From Candidatus Nomurabacteria bacterium (GTDB lineage: Bacteria > Patescibacteriota > Minisyncoccia > Phycocordibacterales > UBA9973), in the NCBI GenBank assembly GCA_028286705.1, contig JAQBRC010000043.1:1-38226 (forward strand): 38,226 nt of DNA, written 5' to 3'. Positions 14,235-22,885 of the stretch are shown one piece after another; position 1 is the stretch's first letter, and the number at the start of each line of letters is the position of its first letter. The notes beneath the pieces are model-generated. The model made no database searches. It saw only the letters and a list, made by a program, of their open reading frames with translations, and was not told the DNA's origin. The translations under genes were made by a program, and so were the position numbers.

Positions 14235-15429
14235 GTCTTTTTCAAAAACGACGCTGTTGCCACAAAGCAATCGCATCTATCTCGATTTTGCCTCGAGTAC
14301 GCCACTTGATCAGGAAATGCTCTCGTCATTTCCCAAAGTTTCAACAATGGCACTGCAGGCAAACCCCAGCGCATTGCACAAGGAAGGATTGGCAGCCAAA
14401 AAGGTACTTTCTGATGCTCGGGCACTCGTTGCCAAGACATTGGAAGCGCATAGCGATGAAATTGTTTTTACCTCAAATGCAACTGAATCAGACAATCTGG
14501 CACTCCAGGGAACTGTTCGTGCATTACTTGCACAAGGTGTTGAAAAAGAATCAATTGCCATTGTTACAACTGACACTGAACATTCAGCTGTACTCGAAAC
14601 AGTTAAAATACTTGGAGAAGAAATATCAGTTACTGTTTTAGCAACAGAGCAGGGAATTATCGACCCAAAACAAATTGTTGTTGATGAAGGAATAAAGGCA
14701 TTAGTTGTTTCTGTGATGTACGTGAACAATGAGATTGGGGTTGTGCAGCCAATATATGAGATTGCGAAGCGAATACGCTTCCTACTCAAGCACAATCCTG
14801 ATGCAGCAATCCTTCTGCACGTTGATGCTACACAGGCGCCGCTGCATTTTTCATTGAATGTACAGAAATTGGGCATTGATATGATGACGCTTGGTGCAAC
14901 GAAATTGTATTGTCCAAAAGGAATTGGAATGCTCTATGTTAAAAGAGGTACCCCAATTGCTGCAATTCAGTATGGCGGGGGACAGGAATTTGGCTTGCGT
15001 CCAGGTACTGAACCAATTCAACTCATTCACGATTTTGCATATGCGCTTTCGTATGCTCAAGAGCATGTTGAAGGATACTCTCGTGACATATCAGAACTTC
15101 AATCATATGCAGAATCATTAATTAAAAAAGATATTCCCTCTGCAACAATAACAGCAGAACAGATTGAACGTACTCCGCACGTTACTCATATCGCGTTAAA
15201 GGGCTTTGATAGCGAGTTATTGGTACTAGAACTTGATGCTCGCGGCATTGCTGTTAGTGCCAAGAGTGCCTGCAAAAATGAGGATGTGAATGAATCTGGC
15301 GTTGTCGAACGTATATATGGAGAAGGGTGGGGTGCAGTACGCATGTCATACGGACGAAATACGACCAAAGATCATGTTGCAAAAGCCGTTGCTGCGCTCG
15401 CATCTATCCTGGAAAAATATAGACAATAA
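14221..15429 (+). CDS. Cysteine desulfurase (IscS/NifS family)
   Basis: 402 aa from the ATG at 14221. A longer reading from 14038 is rejected because it would run through the divergent gene and its promoter; TATACT ends 6 nt before 14221. It is a fold-type I PLP enzyme: YLDFASSTPLD, then ATESDNLAL, then TDTEHSAVLET, then the PLP lysine region GATKLYCPKGIGMLY, and the active cysteine loop SAKSACKNED. It removes sulfur from cysteine for Fe-S clusters and tRNA thiolation. No iscU or other Fe-S genes are beside it, so tRNA thiolation or a distant scaffold is possible. The usual SGSAC loop reads SAKSAC. Confidence 0.92.
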   Translation: MGFFKSFSKTTLLPQSNRIYLDFASSTPLDQEMLSSFPKVSTMALQANPSALHKEGLAAKKVLSDARALVAKTLEAHSDEIVFTSNATESDNLALQGTVRALLAQGVEKESIAIVTTDTEHSAVLETVKILGEEISVTVLATEQGIIDPKQIVVDEGIKALVVSVMYVNNEIGVVQPIYEIAKRIRFLLKHNPDAAILLHVDATQAPLHFSLNVQKLGIDMMTLGATKLYCPKGIGMLYVKRGTPIAAIQYGGGQEFGLRPGTEPIQLIHDFAYALSYAQEHVEGYSRDISELQSYAESLIKKDIPSATITAEQIERTPHVTHIALKGFDSELLVLELDARGIAVSAKSACKNEDVNESGVVERIYGEGWGAVRMSYGRNTTKDHVAKAVAALASILEKYRQ

Positions 15430-15518
15430 TGCTACTATATAAAATATACCGATTCTCTGAATTCAGTTACGGCAGCAGGTCAGAATTCCTTTTACAAAGA
15501 AATTAATTAGACATACCA

Positions 15519-18209
15519 ATGCCACCACTAAATCAATTCACAACGAAAGCAAAGGAGGCAATTAAGCGAGCTCATGAGCTGGCAATTGAACGGGGGCAAA
15601 ATAACGTAAACACCATGCACTTGCTGGCGTCATTGCTCGTTCAGGAAGATTCAAATGTTGTGACATTGCTTGATCACATGGATATCGACAGCATGTTGCT
15701 GACCGACTCAGTTCTTGAAGGAATAGAGTCTGTAGATACTCATACAACCGTTGCTCCGTCATATCAAATGTTTTTGACTGGAGACCTTGCTCAAGCAATT
15801 GAGCACTCATTGAAAGTTGCAGCAGAACTCAAAGATAACTTTGTTTCTACCGAGCATCTCTTTCTTGCACTCTTAGATATTAAAAATCAGGCATCAGAAC
15901 TGCTCGATCAATTTAAAGTTGACCGGCCGGCCTTGGTGCGCGCCATAGAGGAATTCCGTAACAACAAAGGCGGTGAAGCGGGCGGGAATAAAAAGATGCG
16001 TATGCTTGCCAAGTTTACGCGTAACCTCACCACTATGGCCCGGGAAGACAAGCTCGACCCGGTTATTGGTCGTGATAAGGAAATCATGCGTATCATGCAG
16101 ATTCTTTCTCGTCGTACCAAGAACAACCCGATCCTGATCGGAGAAGCGGGAACAGGAAAGACTGCAGTCGTTGAAGGCCTTGCTAACCGCATTGCCAAGG
16201 GCGATGTGCCTGAATCATTGAAGGACAAGGAAATTGTTCTGCTTGATATTGGTTCCTTGCTTGCTGGTACAAAGTATCGCGGCGAGTTTGAGGAACGATT
16301 GAAAAACATTCTCAAGGAAGTTGAACGCATGGAAGGAAAGGTAATTCTCTTTATCGACGAAATCCACAACATTGTTGGCGCAGGAGGAACAGGGGATGGA
16401 GGCAGTGGCGACATGGCGCAGCTTCTAAAACCCGCATTGGCTCGTGGCGAAATTCGCGCTATTGGTGCAACCACTATTAAGGAATACCAGAAACACATTG
16501 AGAAAGACCCAGCGCTTGCTCGTCGTTTCCAGCCTGTATACATCGAAGAACCAAGCAAGGAAGATACCATTGCCATCCTTCGAGGTCTTAAGGAAAAGTA
16601 TGAAATCTTCCATGGTGTACACATCACTGACGATGCTCTAATTTCAGCTGCTGAACTTTCTATCCGCTACATAACTAATCGATACCTTCCGGACAAGGCA
16701 ATTGACCTGCTTGATGAAGCGTCATCTGCGCTTCGCATGGCATTGGAAAACAAGCCAGCTGCCCTTGAAGAGTCACACCGCAAAATTATGCGTCTTGAAA
16801 TTGAAAAGGAGGCACTGAAGAAGGATATTGAAAAGGATAAGGAAGTAAAGATTGCAAAGTCTCGTATCAAGGATATTGAGGCGGAAATTGCAAATGTACA
16901 GGAGCGCACAAAGGAATTGGAATTGAAATGGAAGACTGAAAAGACATTGCTCCAAGATATTGGCAAGATTAAGAAAGATACAGAAACACTTCGTTTGGAG
17001 GCTGAGGCGTGTGAACTTCGCTCAGATCTTGGACGTGCAGCAGAAATTCGCTATGGGCATCTGCCATTGCTGCAGAAGGAACTCGAAACTAAGATGGCTC
17101 GTCTGAAAAAACTACAGAAGTCACGACGTGTGCTTCGCGAGGACATTACCTCAGAAGACATCGCAGAAGTGGTATCACGTTGGACAGGGGTTCCTTTGAT
17201 GAAGATGCTTGAAGAAGAACGAGAGAAGCTTATGAACATGGAGAAGGAGCTGAAGAAGCGCGTTGTTGGACAACCAGAAGCAATTGAAAAGATTGCCCAT
17301 GTCGTTCGTCGCAACCGTGCAGGTATTGGTGATCCAAATCGCCCAATCGGTTCATTCCTCTTCCTAGGACCAACAGGTGTCGGAAAGACCGAACTTACAA
17401 AAACCCTTGCTGAGTTCATGTTCAATGACGATAAGGCACTGATTCGTGTTGATATGAGTGAGTACATGGAACGACACAGCGTGTCTAAGCTTATCGGTTC
17501 GCCGCCAGGATATGTTGGGCACGATGAGAGCGGTCAACTAACTGAAGCTGTTCGTCATCGACCGTATTCAGTTATCCTGTTCGACGAAGTCGAGAAGGCG
17601 CACCCTGAAGTGTTTAACGTATTGCTCCAAGTATTGGATGACGGACGCCTGACAGACTCAAAGGGGCGTGTAGTTAACTTCAAGAACGCTATCATCGTTA
17701 TGACTTCAAACATTGGTTCTGAATTCATTCAGAAGATGGAAAGCATTGGCTTCCATAACAACAATGAAGAGAGAGAATACGTTCAGACCAAGGAAAAGGT
17801 TGAAGGAGCGTTGAAAGACCACTTCCGTCCTGAGTTCTTGAACCGTATCGATGAGATTATTGTCTTTGATATCCTCAGTCCTGAGTCTATCAAGGAAATC
17901 GTATCGATTCGTACTAAGGTTGTACTTAACCGTCTCCTTGAAAAGGGAATCACTATTACAGTACAGGAAGACGCATTGTCATACCTTGCAAAGACAGGAT
18001 ACAATCCGCATTTCGGTGCCCGTCCATTGAATCGTCTAATTCAGACCAAGATTCTGAATCCGATCGCGGAACGTATTATTGCTCGTACCATTAACGACGG
18101 TGATACCGTAGACGTTTCTATGAAAGGGGAGGAAGTTATCGTTACTGTTCAAACCAAAAAGAAGCGCGTTAGTTCTTTCAATCGTAACAAACAGGTACCA
18201 GCCTCTTAG
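15519..18209 (+). CDS. ClpB-type AAA+ unfoldase with a ClpC-like IGF loop
   Basis: 896 aa: Clp N-domain repeats (about 5-150), AAA+ module one with Walker A GEAGTGKT (about 208-215), a long coiled-coil middle domain (about 410-540), and AAA+ module two with GPTGVGKT (617-624) and the C-terminal D2-small domain. The middle domain has ClpB length and includes [16 protein letters not shown], matching the ClpB motif 2/3 region and absent in short ClpC. After the second sensor region, however, IGF (743-745) in a 20-residue insert before [11 protein letters not shown] matches the ClpP-docking loop of ClpC, which ClpB lacks. It may be either a disaggregase or a ClpP partner, or both. A palindrome CTGAATTCAG sits in the leader (15457-15466). 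Confidence 0.93.
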   Translation: MPPLNQFTTKAKEAIKRAHELAIERGQNNVNTMHLLASLLVQEDSNVVTLLDHMDIDSMLLTDSVLEGIESVDTHTTVAPSYQMFLTGDLAQAIEHSLKVAAELKDNFVSTEHLFLALLDIKNQASELLDQFKVDRPALVRAIEEFRNNKGGEAGGNKKMRMLAKFTRNLTTMAREDKLDPVIGRDKEIMRIMQILSRRTKNNPILIGEAGTGKTAVVEGLANRIAKGDVPESLKDKEIVLLDIGSLLAGTKYRGEFEERLKNILKEVERMEGKVILFIDEIHNIVGAGGTGDGGSGDMAQLLKPALARGEIRAIGATTIKEYQKHIEKDPALARRFQPVYIEEPSKEDTIAILRGLKEKYEIFHGVHITDDALISAAELSIRYITNRYLPDKAIDLLDEASSALRMALENKPAALEESHRKIMRLEIEKEALKKDIEKDKEVKIAKSRIKDIEAEIANVQERTKELELKWKTEKTLLQDIGKIKKDTETLRLEAEACELRSDLGRAAEIRYGHLPLLQKELETKMARLKKLQKSRRVLREDITSEDIAEVVSRWTGVPLMKMLEEEREKLMNMEKELKKRVVGQPEAIEKIAHVVRRNRAGIGDPNRPIGSFLFLGPTGVGKTELTKTLAEFMFNDDKALIRVDMSEYMERHSVSKLIGSPPGYVGHDESGQLTEAVRHRPYSVILFDEVEKAHPEVFNVLLQVLDDGRLTDSKGRVVNFKNAIIVMTSNIGSEFIQKMESIGFHNNNEEREYVQTKEKVEGALKDHFRPEFLNRIDEIIVFDILSPESIKEIVSIRTKVVLNRLLEKGITITVQEDALSYLAKTGYNPHFGARPLNRLIQTKILNPIAERIIARTINDGDTVDVSMKGEEVIVTVQTKKKRVSSFNRNKQVPAS

Positions 18210-18216
18210 TTTACAA

Positions 18217-18250
18217 GACACAGCCCCCATCAATTTGATGGGGGCTTGTC
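18217..18250 (+). terminator. Hairpin after the Clp gene
   Basis: Strong GC-rich stem AGCCCCCATCAA/TTGATGGGGGCT with flanking complementarity, but only a weak T stretch follows, so termination may be partial. Confidence 0.55.
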
Positions 18251-18284
18251 CTCATTATAAGTAGAGTAGTTAATTGCAATATAT

Positions 18285-19064
18285 ATGCCAAAACAATGGA
18301 GTGTACAGGAGAGGCAAAAACATTTTGACCAGCTCAATACAATGTATTTAGATGAGAACAAAACGATCGGAGAGATTGGGAGGCTTTTGAGCGTGAGTGA
18401 CAAGACGATATATAAGCGACTTCTTACATTGGGAATACAAACTAATCGTGCTCAGAAGAAAAGTTATTCGAATCAACAAACAGCAATACTTATACCGACA
18501 GAATATTCGGACGATCTGGCGGAACTTTTCGGAATTTTACTGGGAGATGGATCGCTTTCTCCCACACAAGTTGTCATAACCTTGGGCAATAAGGAAAGGA
18601 GCTATGCGGAATACGTTAAGAATCTAATGCAGAGAGTCTTTAACGTTGCTCCAAAGATAGCCATAAGAAAACTAGGATATATCGATCTATTCCTGGGTTC
18701 AGTTGTGGTTAGTCGATGGCTTGTAAGTGAAGGATTAGTCTACAACAAAGTTAAATCTCAGATTGATGTTCCTCCATGGGTCTTTACTTCAAAAAGCTTT
18801 CAGAGGGCTTTCCTGAGAGGGTTTTTTGATACTGACGGGTCTGTTTACCGGCTTCGTTATGGCATACAACTTTCTTTTACAAATCACTCAGCCCCCTTGC
18901 TTGTATCTTTACAAAGAATGTTAAATACACTAGAATACCAAGCGTCGAACGTAAGTTCGTCAAAAGTGTACGTTACTCAAAAGAGCGCAATATTGAGATT
19001 TTTTAAGGAGATTGCTCCGAAAAATCAAAAGCATATTGATCGCTTTAAAGAATTTCTCGCATGA
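18285..19064 (+). CDS. LAGLIDADG homing endonuclease, free-standing
   Basis: 259 aa. The N-terminus (about 1-55) is a helix-turn-helix-like region (KTIGEIGRLLSVSDKTIYKRL). Two LAGLIDADG helices follow: LAELFGILLGDGSL (about 78-91) and RAFLRGFFDTDGSV (about 179-192), each with its catalytic aspartate, so it is a single-chain enzyme likely to be active. Such enzymes cut long asymmetric sites and copy their own gene into them. It is not inside an intron or intein: it sits between the Clp gene and tRNA-Tyr, and its TGA stop is 2 nt from the first tRNA base. The base composition is more AT-rich than the neighbours, which fits recent insertion. Confidence 0.9.
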   Translation: MPKQWSVQERQKHFDQLNTMYLDENKTIGEIGRLLSVSDKTIYKRLLTLGIQTNRAQKKSYSNQQTAILIPTEYSDDLAELFGILLGDGSLSPTQVVITLGNKERSYAEYVKNLMQRVFNVAPKIAIRKLGYIDLFLGSVVVSRWLVSEGLVYNKVKSQIDVPPWVFTSKSFQRAFLRGFFDTDGSVYRLRYGIQLSFTNHSAPLLVSLQRMLNTLEYQASNVSSSKVYVTQKSAILRFFKEIAPKNQKHIDRFKEFLA

Positions 19065-19066
19065 AT

Positions 19067-19149
19067 GCGTCGGTGGTGGAGCGGTCAATCACGACAGACT
19101 GTAAATCTGTTGCCTTCGGGCTACGAAGGTTCAAATCCTTCCCGGCGCA
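19067..19149 (+). tRNA. tRNA-Tyr (anticodon GTA)
   Basis: An 83-nt class II tRNA: acceptor GCGTCGG/CCGGCGC with one G-T pair, anticodon stem ACAGA/TCTGT and loop CTGTAAA (anticodon GTA), long variable arm GCCTTCGGGC, T loop TTCAAAT, discriminator A. CCA is not encoded. No promoter fits in the 2-nt gap to the endonuclease gene, so the tRNA must be transcribed from within or before that gene. Confidence 0.94.
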
Positions 19150-19153
19150 CAAA

Positions 19154-19191
19154 AGCAAAACGCCTCATACAATTGTATGAGGCGTTTTGCT
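19154..19191 (+). terminator. Terminator of tRNA-Tyr
   Basis: Perfect 38-bp palindrome (19154-19172 with 19173-19191) with TTTTGCT in the descending arm, 4 nt after the tRNA. Confidence 0.8.
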
Positions 19192-19273
19192 CGGACGTGT
19201 GGATGGGATATTGTTTTTCATTCAGCTGATGTATGCCAAGAGCGAAATGAACATAATTTACTAAAGGACTTTA

Positions 19274-19342
19274 ATGATTGAAAAAGGATGGATTAATGAA
19301 AAGGAACTCCCCCTTATTGAAGCATGGTATCGTGAATTTTAA
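19274..19342 (+). CDS. Possible 22-aa peptide or gene remnant
   Basis: An ATG at 19274 with AAGGA 5 nt upstream opens a 22-codon frame (begins MIEKGWINEK, ends EAWYREF) that overlaps the convergent DUF2127 stop by 4 nt. The composition is protein-like, but there is no other support. It may be the remnant of a longer gene; apart from it I see nothing in 19192-19338. Confidence 0.25.
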   Translation: MIEKGWINEKELPLIEAWYREF

Positions 19343-19818
19343 CTATAACGTTGTTTTTTAATACGGGATTCTCGGATTATTAACCATAGGATAATAATGT
19401 CTATGATGGTGAGTACTAATAAAAATAGGGAATAGTGTACTATCAGATTATACAATTGATATAAAATTAGAGAACCAAGCCCAATAACAGAGGCGGTATA
19501 TGCCCACGATTTATTCAAAAATAACCCCCCAATAAGTATTAGTTTTATGATACCATGGAGCAATAAATACCATATAATAAAAATTTTCTCTGTTGGAGAA
19601 AGCTGATAAGCACTCTGTACGAGAATGTGAGAAATTATGTTATTTGGTGATTCAGCCAATTCTCCATATGCAATAAAAAGCATGAACGCTTTTATCGTAG
19701 CAGTGCTTATAATACAAAATACTATTCCGATGATAATCTCTAAAAATGCCTGTATAGCCTTAATTAAGAGAGCAATCTCATATGTTATAAATATCCTTTT
19801 CTCGCCGATCTTATTCAT
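19339..19818 (-). CDS. DUF2127 family membrane protein
   Basis: 159 aa with four hydrophobic helices (about 12-33, 40-52 with following loop, 80-98, 105-150 as two). HGIIKLILIGGLFLNKSWAY matches the conserved core of DUF2127 integral membrane proteins, whose function is unknown. TATACT (19832-19827) lies 8 nt before the ATG, so the leader is very short. A low-GC single gene. Confidence 0.8.
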   Translation of the reverse strand: MNKIGEKRIFITYEIALLIKAIQAFLEIIIGIVFCIISTATIKAFMLFIAYGELAESPNNIISHILVQSAYQLSPTEKIFIIWYLLLHGIIKLILIGGLFLNKSWAYTASVIGLGSLILYQLYNLIVHYSLFLLVLTIIDIIILWLIIRESRIKKQRYS

Positions 19819-19963
19819 ACTAATATAGTATACCCTTTAAAAATGAAGCGTATATGAAGTGTTGTTAAAAAATATAATGACGGGGGAAGTGTAAAGAGCT
19901 TAAGGAACTAGCTCTGATTTCATAAGTTCAGTTCGAATATCTTTTATGCTTTAATATAGTGGC

Positions 19964-20512
19964 ATGAATACTAAAATTCGCTGCCCATGGTCAGAAACCC
20001 ATGAACTCTTCACTCCATACCATGACAAGGAATGGGGAACTCCGGAGCATGATGACCGCATGCTATTTGAAATGCTTAACCTCGAAGGCGCGCAGGCTGG
20101 GTTAAGTTGGCTAACCGTATTGAAAAAGCGCGAGAACTATCGCAAGGCATTTGATACCTTTGATGCAAAGAAGATTATCAAGTACACCGATGCGAAAAAG
20201 GAGCAGCTAATGCAAAACGAAGGAATCATTCGCAATCGTCTGAAGATAGCTGCGGTTATTGAGAATGCCAGGGCATTTCTTACGGTGCAAAAAGAGCATG
20301 GAAGTTTTAATAAATATATCTGGAGTTTTGTTAATAACAAAACTATTCCTCATAGCAAACGAGAAGAGGCTATGGCTATTAGCGAAGTGATGAGCAAGGA
20401 ACTTAAGAAAAGAGGATTTAAGTTTGTGGGTGCAACAATCTGCTTTGCATTTATGCAAGCGGTTGGCATGGTTAATGACCATTCTCCTGAATGCTTTAAG
20501 TATAAGAAATAA
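19964..20512 (+). CDS. tag: DNA-3-methyladenine glycosylase I
   Basis: 182 aa, the usual length. RCPWS, then YHDKEWGTPEHDDRMLFEML, then EGAQAGLSWLTVLKKRENYR are diagnostic of Tag. The structural zinc ligands are present at the expected places: C7, H20, H173 and C177 (the last two three residues apart as in E. coli). The enzyme removes 3-methyladenine from alkylated DNA and starts base-excision repair. TAATAT (19952-19957) ends 6 nt before the ATG, overlapping TATAGT (19955-19960, 3 nt gap), so the message is probably leaderless. In the 145 nt upstream I see only a weak GAGCT/AGCTC hairpin. Confidence 0.95.
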   Translation: MNTKIRCPWSETHELFTPYHDKEWGTPEHDDRMLFEMLNLEGAQAGLSWLTVLKKRENYRKAFDTFDAKKIIKYTDAKKEQLMQNEGIIRNRLKIAAVIENARAFLTVQKEHGSFNKYIWSFVNNKTIPHSKREEAMAISEVMSKELKKRGFKFVGATICFAFMQAVGMVNDHSPECFKYKK

Positions 20513-20536
20513 AAAAGAGCCTGAGAGGGCTCTTTT
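20513..20536. terminator. Bidirectional terminator between tag and the convergent small gene
   Basis: 9-bp stem AAAAGAGCC/GGCTCTTTT (20513-20521 with 20528-20536), directly after the tag stop. On the minus strand it is followed by a T run, so it can serve both genes. Confidence 0.8.
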
Positions 20537-20541
20537 GGTTC

Positions 20542-20832
20542 TTATCCAGTTTGCGCATAATGAGGCTGCCAGAATAACATGTTTTGAATGTTGGTTTTTT
20601 TCCTGTTATGTGTGTCCTCCCTGCACCCACACCTTTCATCGTAAGGGTAGTTGTTTCGGTTAAATTTGTCACGCGCCTCATCGATATTGTTCCAGGTTTT
20701 CTCTACCTCGTCTGGATGATAGGTTTTGACCCGTAGTGTTTTTGATAAAAAATGGATTGCATGCACGTGATGTGCTGTTTCTTTCAGGATAAATATAATC
20801 CCGCCTTTCTTAAGTTTTCTAAAATATATCAT
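20542..20832 (-). CDS. Small hypothetical protein
   Basis: 96 aa, unknown family. Support comes from a consensus promoter directly upstream and a shared terminator 6 nt after its stop. The N-terminus is basic (FRKLKKGG), followed by KETAHHVHAIHFL and a helical charged middle, then an Asn/Arg/Cys-containing tail (RCGCRED). A soluble cytoplasmic protein is likely. Confidence 0.6.
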   Translation of the reverse strand: MIYFRKLKKGGIIFILKETAHHVHAIHFLSKTLRVKTYHPDEVEKTWNNIDEARDKFNRNNYPYDERCGCREDTHNRKKTNIQNMLFWQPHYAQTG

Positions 20833-20850
20833 GTACGTAGGTTTTTCTTG

Positions 20851-20878
20851 ATAGTACGTTTTCCATCGGAATTGTCAA
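20851..20878 (-). promoter_or_regulatory. Consensus promoter of the 96-aa gene
   Basis: On the minus strand: TTGACA (20878-20873), 16-nt spacer, TACTAT (20856-20851). The start codon lies 18 nt past the -10. On the plus side an extended -10, TGATACAAT (20887-20895), probably serves the META-domain gene. Confidence 0.7.
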
Positions 20879-20923
20879 TTATTGCATGATACAATAGAGG
20901 TATTAGCATAATCTTTTTTATAT

Positions 20924-21829
20924 ATGTCAAAAACAACTTCAGCTTTATTGGGAATTCTTCTATTGGCACTTATTGCACTAGGTATTGTATATGCGGCACG
21001 CCATGCTACCCCGGCTGCAATTATCGATACACCTATTGTTGAGGCGCCTAATACTACTGGTCCTAATACTTCCCCAACACCTCCTCCTTCTGCTCCAACT
21101 ACAACCAAGAATCCTATTATAGGCGGATGGGTGTGGCAGAAAACTATATTCATTACCGGCACTACTAACCCTACAACAGGTTCTGGCGCGGCAGTTGTTC
21201 CTGCAGCAGGAAAATTCGTTGCTACCTTCGGTACAGATTTGAACTTTTCAAGTACGACAGACTGTAATTCTTTAAAGGGAAAATATATCGTTGATAACGA
21301 AGTACTTAGTCTAGGACCTGTTGCTGCTACAAAGATGGGTTGTGCTGCCGGATCACTGGAATCAGAGTATACAAAGGAATTGACTCGCGTACTTTCTTAT
21401 ACAATTAACGGCAATGAGCTTCATCTTAACCTGGCGCGAGATACAGGCACTATGATCTTTACTCGCTACGTTAAGATTGTAGATCCGGCACCTGTAGTGC
21501 AGCTTAATGGTTCAACGTTCCGTTTAATTTCATACAATGGTGCAGCAACAGCTGCTGACTCAAAGTACACACTAGCGTTTAACAATGGGAATCTCAGTGC
21601 AAAGTTCTGTAACGGGCTTGGTGGAAGCTATACATTAAGTAATGGAACCATTAAGGCCTCTCAAATGATTGGCACTCTAATGTATTGCAGCGATTCCAAC
21701 CTGATGAATATGGAAAGCACCTTTAGTTCAGTATTGTCAGCTGGTGCAAAACTTGAGCAGCAGGGAAGTACGCTAACTCTTACGGGGTCCAAAGGAGAGA
21801 AGTTTACATATACGGTATTCATGAATTAA
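20924..21829 (+). CDS. Membrane-anchored protein with two META (HslJ-like) domains
   Basis: 301 aa. An uncleaved N-terminal anchor (about 7-26) is followed by a Pro/Thr linker (about 30-62) and two copies of the META/HslJ beta-domain (about 64-185 and 192-300). Each copy has the pattern W/F-x-L/I..., then a DCNSLKGKY or FCNGLGGSY motif, then a strand and M-GCAAGSLESEYT or MYCSDSNLMNMEST, then a final FTR/FTY strand. Paired cysteines in both copies suggest disulfides. HslJ-type proteins are linked to envelope stress in other bacteria; the role here is unknown. Single-gene unit. Confidence 0.85.
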   Translation: MSKTTSALLGILLLALIALGIVYAARHATPAAIIDTPIVEAPNTTGPNTSPTPPPSAPTTTKNPIIGGWVWQKTIFITGTTNPTTGSGAAVVPAAGKFVATFGTDLNFSSTTDCNSLKGKYIVDNEVLSLGPVAATKMGCAAGSLESEYTKELTRVLSYTINGNELHLNLARDTGTMIFTRYVKIVDPAPVVQLNGSTFRLISYNGAATAADSKYTLAFNNGNLSAKFCNGLGGSYTLSNGTIKASQMIGTLMYCSDSNLMNMESTFSSVLSAGAKLEQQGSTLTLTGSKGEKFTYTVFMN

Positions 21830-21832
21830 TGA

Positions 21833-21860
21833 AAAAGAGCCGGGATATCCCGGCTCTTTT
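21833..21860. terminator. Bidirectional terminator
   Basis: Perfect stem AAAAGAGCCGGGAT/ATCCCGGCTCTTTT, 3 nt after the META gene stop and 1 nt before the stop of the convergent 42-aa gene. Confidence 0.88.
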
Positions 21861-21861
21861 G

Positions 21862-21990
21862 TTAGTTGCCCTTGTGTATTTTTGGTGGAGCTGATTTAGA
21901 AGTGTTTGGAGTAGGAATGTAATTCCTTTGAGTCATTCGGTTATTTCTTTGCTGATTCCGCATATAACCATTTTTTCTGTTGCTTGCCAT
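21862..21990 (-). CDS. 42-aa basic Asn/Arg-rich protein
   Basis: A frame of 42 codons from ATG 21990 to TAA 21862 (starts MASNRKNGYMRNQQ, ends PPKIHKGN). It is very basic and polar with no hydrophobic core, so a nucleic-acid-binding or disordered protein is possible. It has its own promoter with extended -10 and uses the shared terminator, which argues that it is a real gene. No family recognised. Confidence 0.6.
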   Translation of the reverse strand: MASNRKNGYMRNQQRNNRMTQRNYIPTPNTSKSAPPKIHKGN

Positions 21991-22008
21991 AACGTTCTTG
22001 TTTTCTTG

Positions 22009-22036
22009 ACTATATCACGGTCTTTAATTCTGGCAA
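22009..22036 (-). promoter_or_regulatory. Promoter of the 42-aa gene
   Basis: On the minus strand: TTGCCA (22036-22031), 16-nt spacer, TATAGT (22014-22009) with extended TGA. The ATG is 18 nt beyond the -10. Confidence 0.65.
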
Positions 22037-22085
22037 CCTCAGCTCAATCTTTACCGATTACGTATTGTGTTGTAGTATGCAGGTA

Positions 22086-22844
22086 ATGAAATCTCCCCAA
22101 AAAGACGATAAAGTATACCTGTATGGCAAACATGCATTGCGAGAAGCATTGCTGGCAAAGCCTGCGTCTGTGCAGAAAGTCTTTTTGGATGCAAATGCAG
22201 AAGGAGATAAGGATCTTGCAGGCTTGCTTGCTCAGCACAAGATTGCCTTCACTCAAATGAAGCAGGCTGGAACTCCGAATGTTGGAAACGATGCTGTTCA
22301 CCAGGGTGTTATTGCTGTTATCAATACTGAAAAATTATATACATCACTAGATGAAGTATTAAAATTATTTGATACGGTTGAGCATCCTTGTTTCGTATTG
22401 CTTGATGAATTGCATGATCCTCATAACGTTGGTGCCATCATTCGTTCAGCCGCTGCCTTTGGTGCACACGCCGTACTTATGCCTGAGCATAATCAGTCAC
22501 CAATCACCGGTACGGTTATCAAGACTTCTGCTGGTATGGTATTTCGTATTCCTATCGTGAAGATTGGAAATGTGAATCAGACGGTACGCCTGCTTAAGGA
22601 AAAGCACATGTGGAGTTATGGATTAGTGATGAACGGAGATACTGCACTGAACAAGGCAGTCTTTGATTCAGCGACATTGTTCATTGTTGGAAATGAATCA
22701 ACTGGCATTAGAGAGAAGACATTAGAACTCTGTGACATCGGACTGACTATTCCTATGAATCCTGACTGTGAATCGCTTAACGCATCTGTTGCGGCATCAG
22801 TGGTGCTGTATGAATGGAGCAGGGGAAGAGAGTTAGGAAAATAA
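22086..22844 (+). CDS. TrmH/RlmB-family SPOUT RNA 2'-O-methyltransferase
   Basis: 252 aa from the ATG at 22086. Starts at 22065 (TTG) and 22077 (ATG) are possible, but TAGTAT (22073-22078) lies 7 nt before 22086, nearly as in engB where TAGTATgcag also precedes the ATG. An N-terminal substrate-binding domain (VYLYGKHALREALLA) is followed by the knotted SPOUT domain with HDPHNVGAIIRSAAAFGA, IVGNESTGI and IPMNPDCESLNASVAA. This set is typical of RlmB, which methylates G2251 of 23S rRNA, but other TrmH relatives share it, so the target is not certain. Confidence 0.92.
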   Translation: MKSPQKDDKVYLYGKHALREALLAKPASVQKVFLDANAEGDKDLAGLLAQHKIAFTQMKQAGTPNVGNDAVHQGVIAVINTEKLYTSLDEVLKLFDTVEHPCFVLLDELHDPHNVGAIIRSAAAFGAHAVLMPEHNQSPITGTVIKTSAGMVFRIPIVKIGNVNQTVRLLKEKHMWSYGLVMNGDTALNKAVFDSATLFIVGNESTGIREKTLELCDIGLTIPMNPDCESLNASVAASVVLYEWSRGRELGK

Positions 22845-22846
22845 TA

Positions 22847-22882
22847 AAAAGCGGTAAAACTAGAAATAGCTTTACCGCTTTT
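22847..22882. terminator. Bidirectional terminator
   Basis: 12-bp stem AAAAGCGGTAAA/TTTACCGCTTTT (22847-22858 with 22871-22882), 2 nt after the methyltransferase stop and 3 nt before the stop of the convergent 54-aa gene. Confidence 0.85.
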
Positions 22883-22885
22883 ATG

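Noticed and set aside
15457..15488. CIRCE or other heat-shock operator before the Clp gene
   Set aside because: Only two GAATTC copies and one 10-bp palindrome are present; no TTAGCACTC-N9-GAGTGCTAA pattern.
18285..19149. Group I intron in tRNA-Tyr hosting the endonuclease
   Set aside because: The tRNA is complete and uninterrupted, and no intron core is seen around the endonuclease gene; it is simply adjacent.
18285..19191. tRNA-Tyr as an att site of an integrated element
   Set aside because: No integrase and no repeat of the tRNA 3' end were noticed within the window; only the endonuclease is present.
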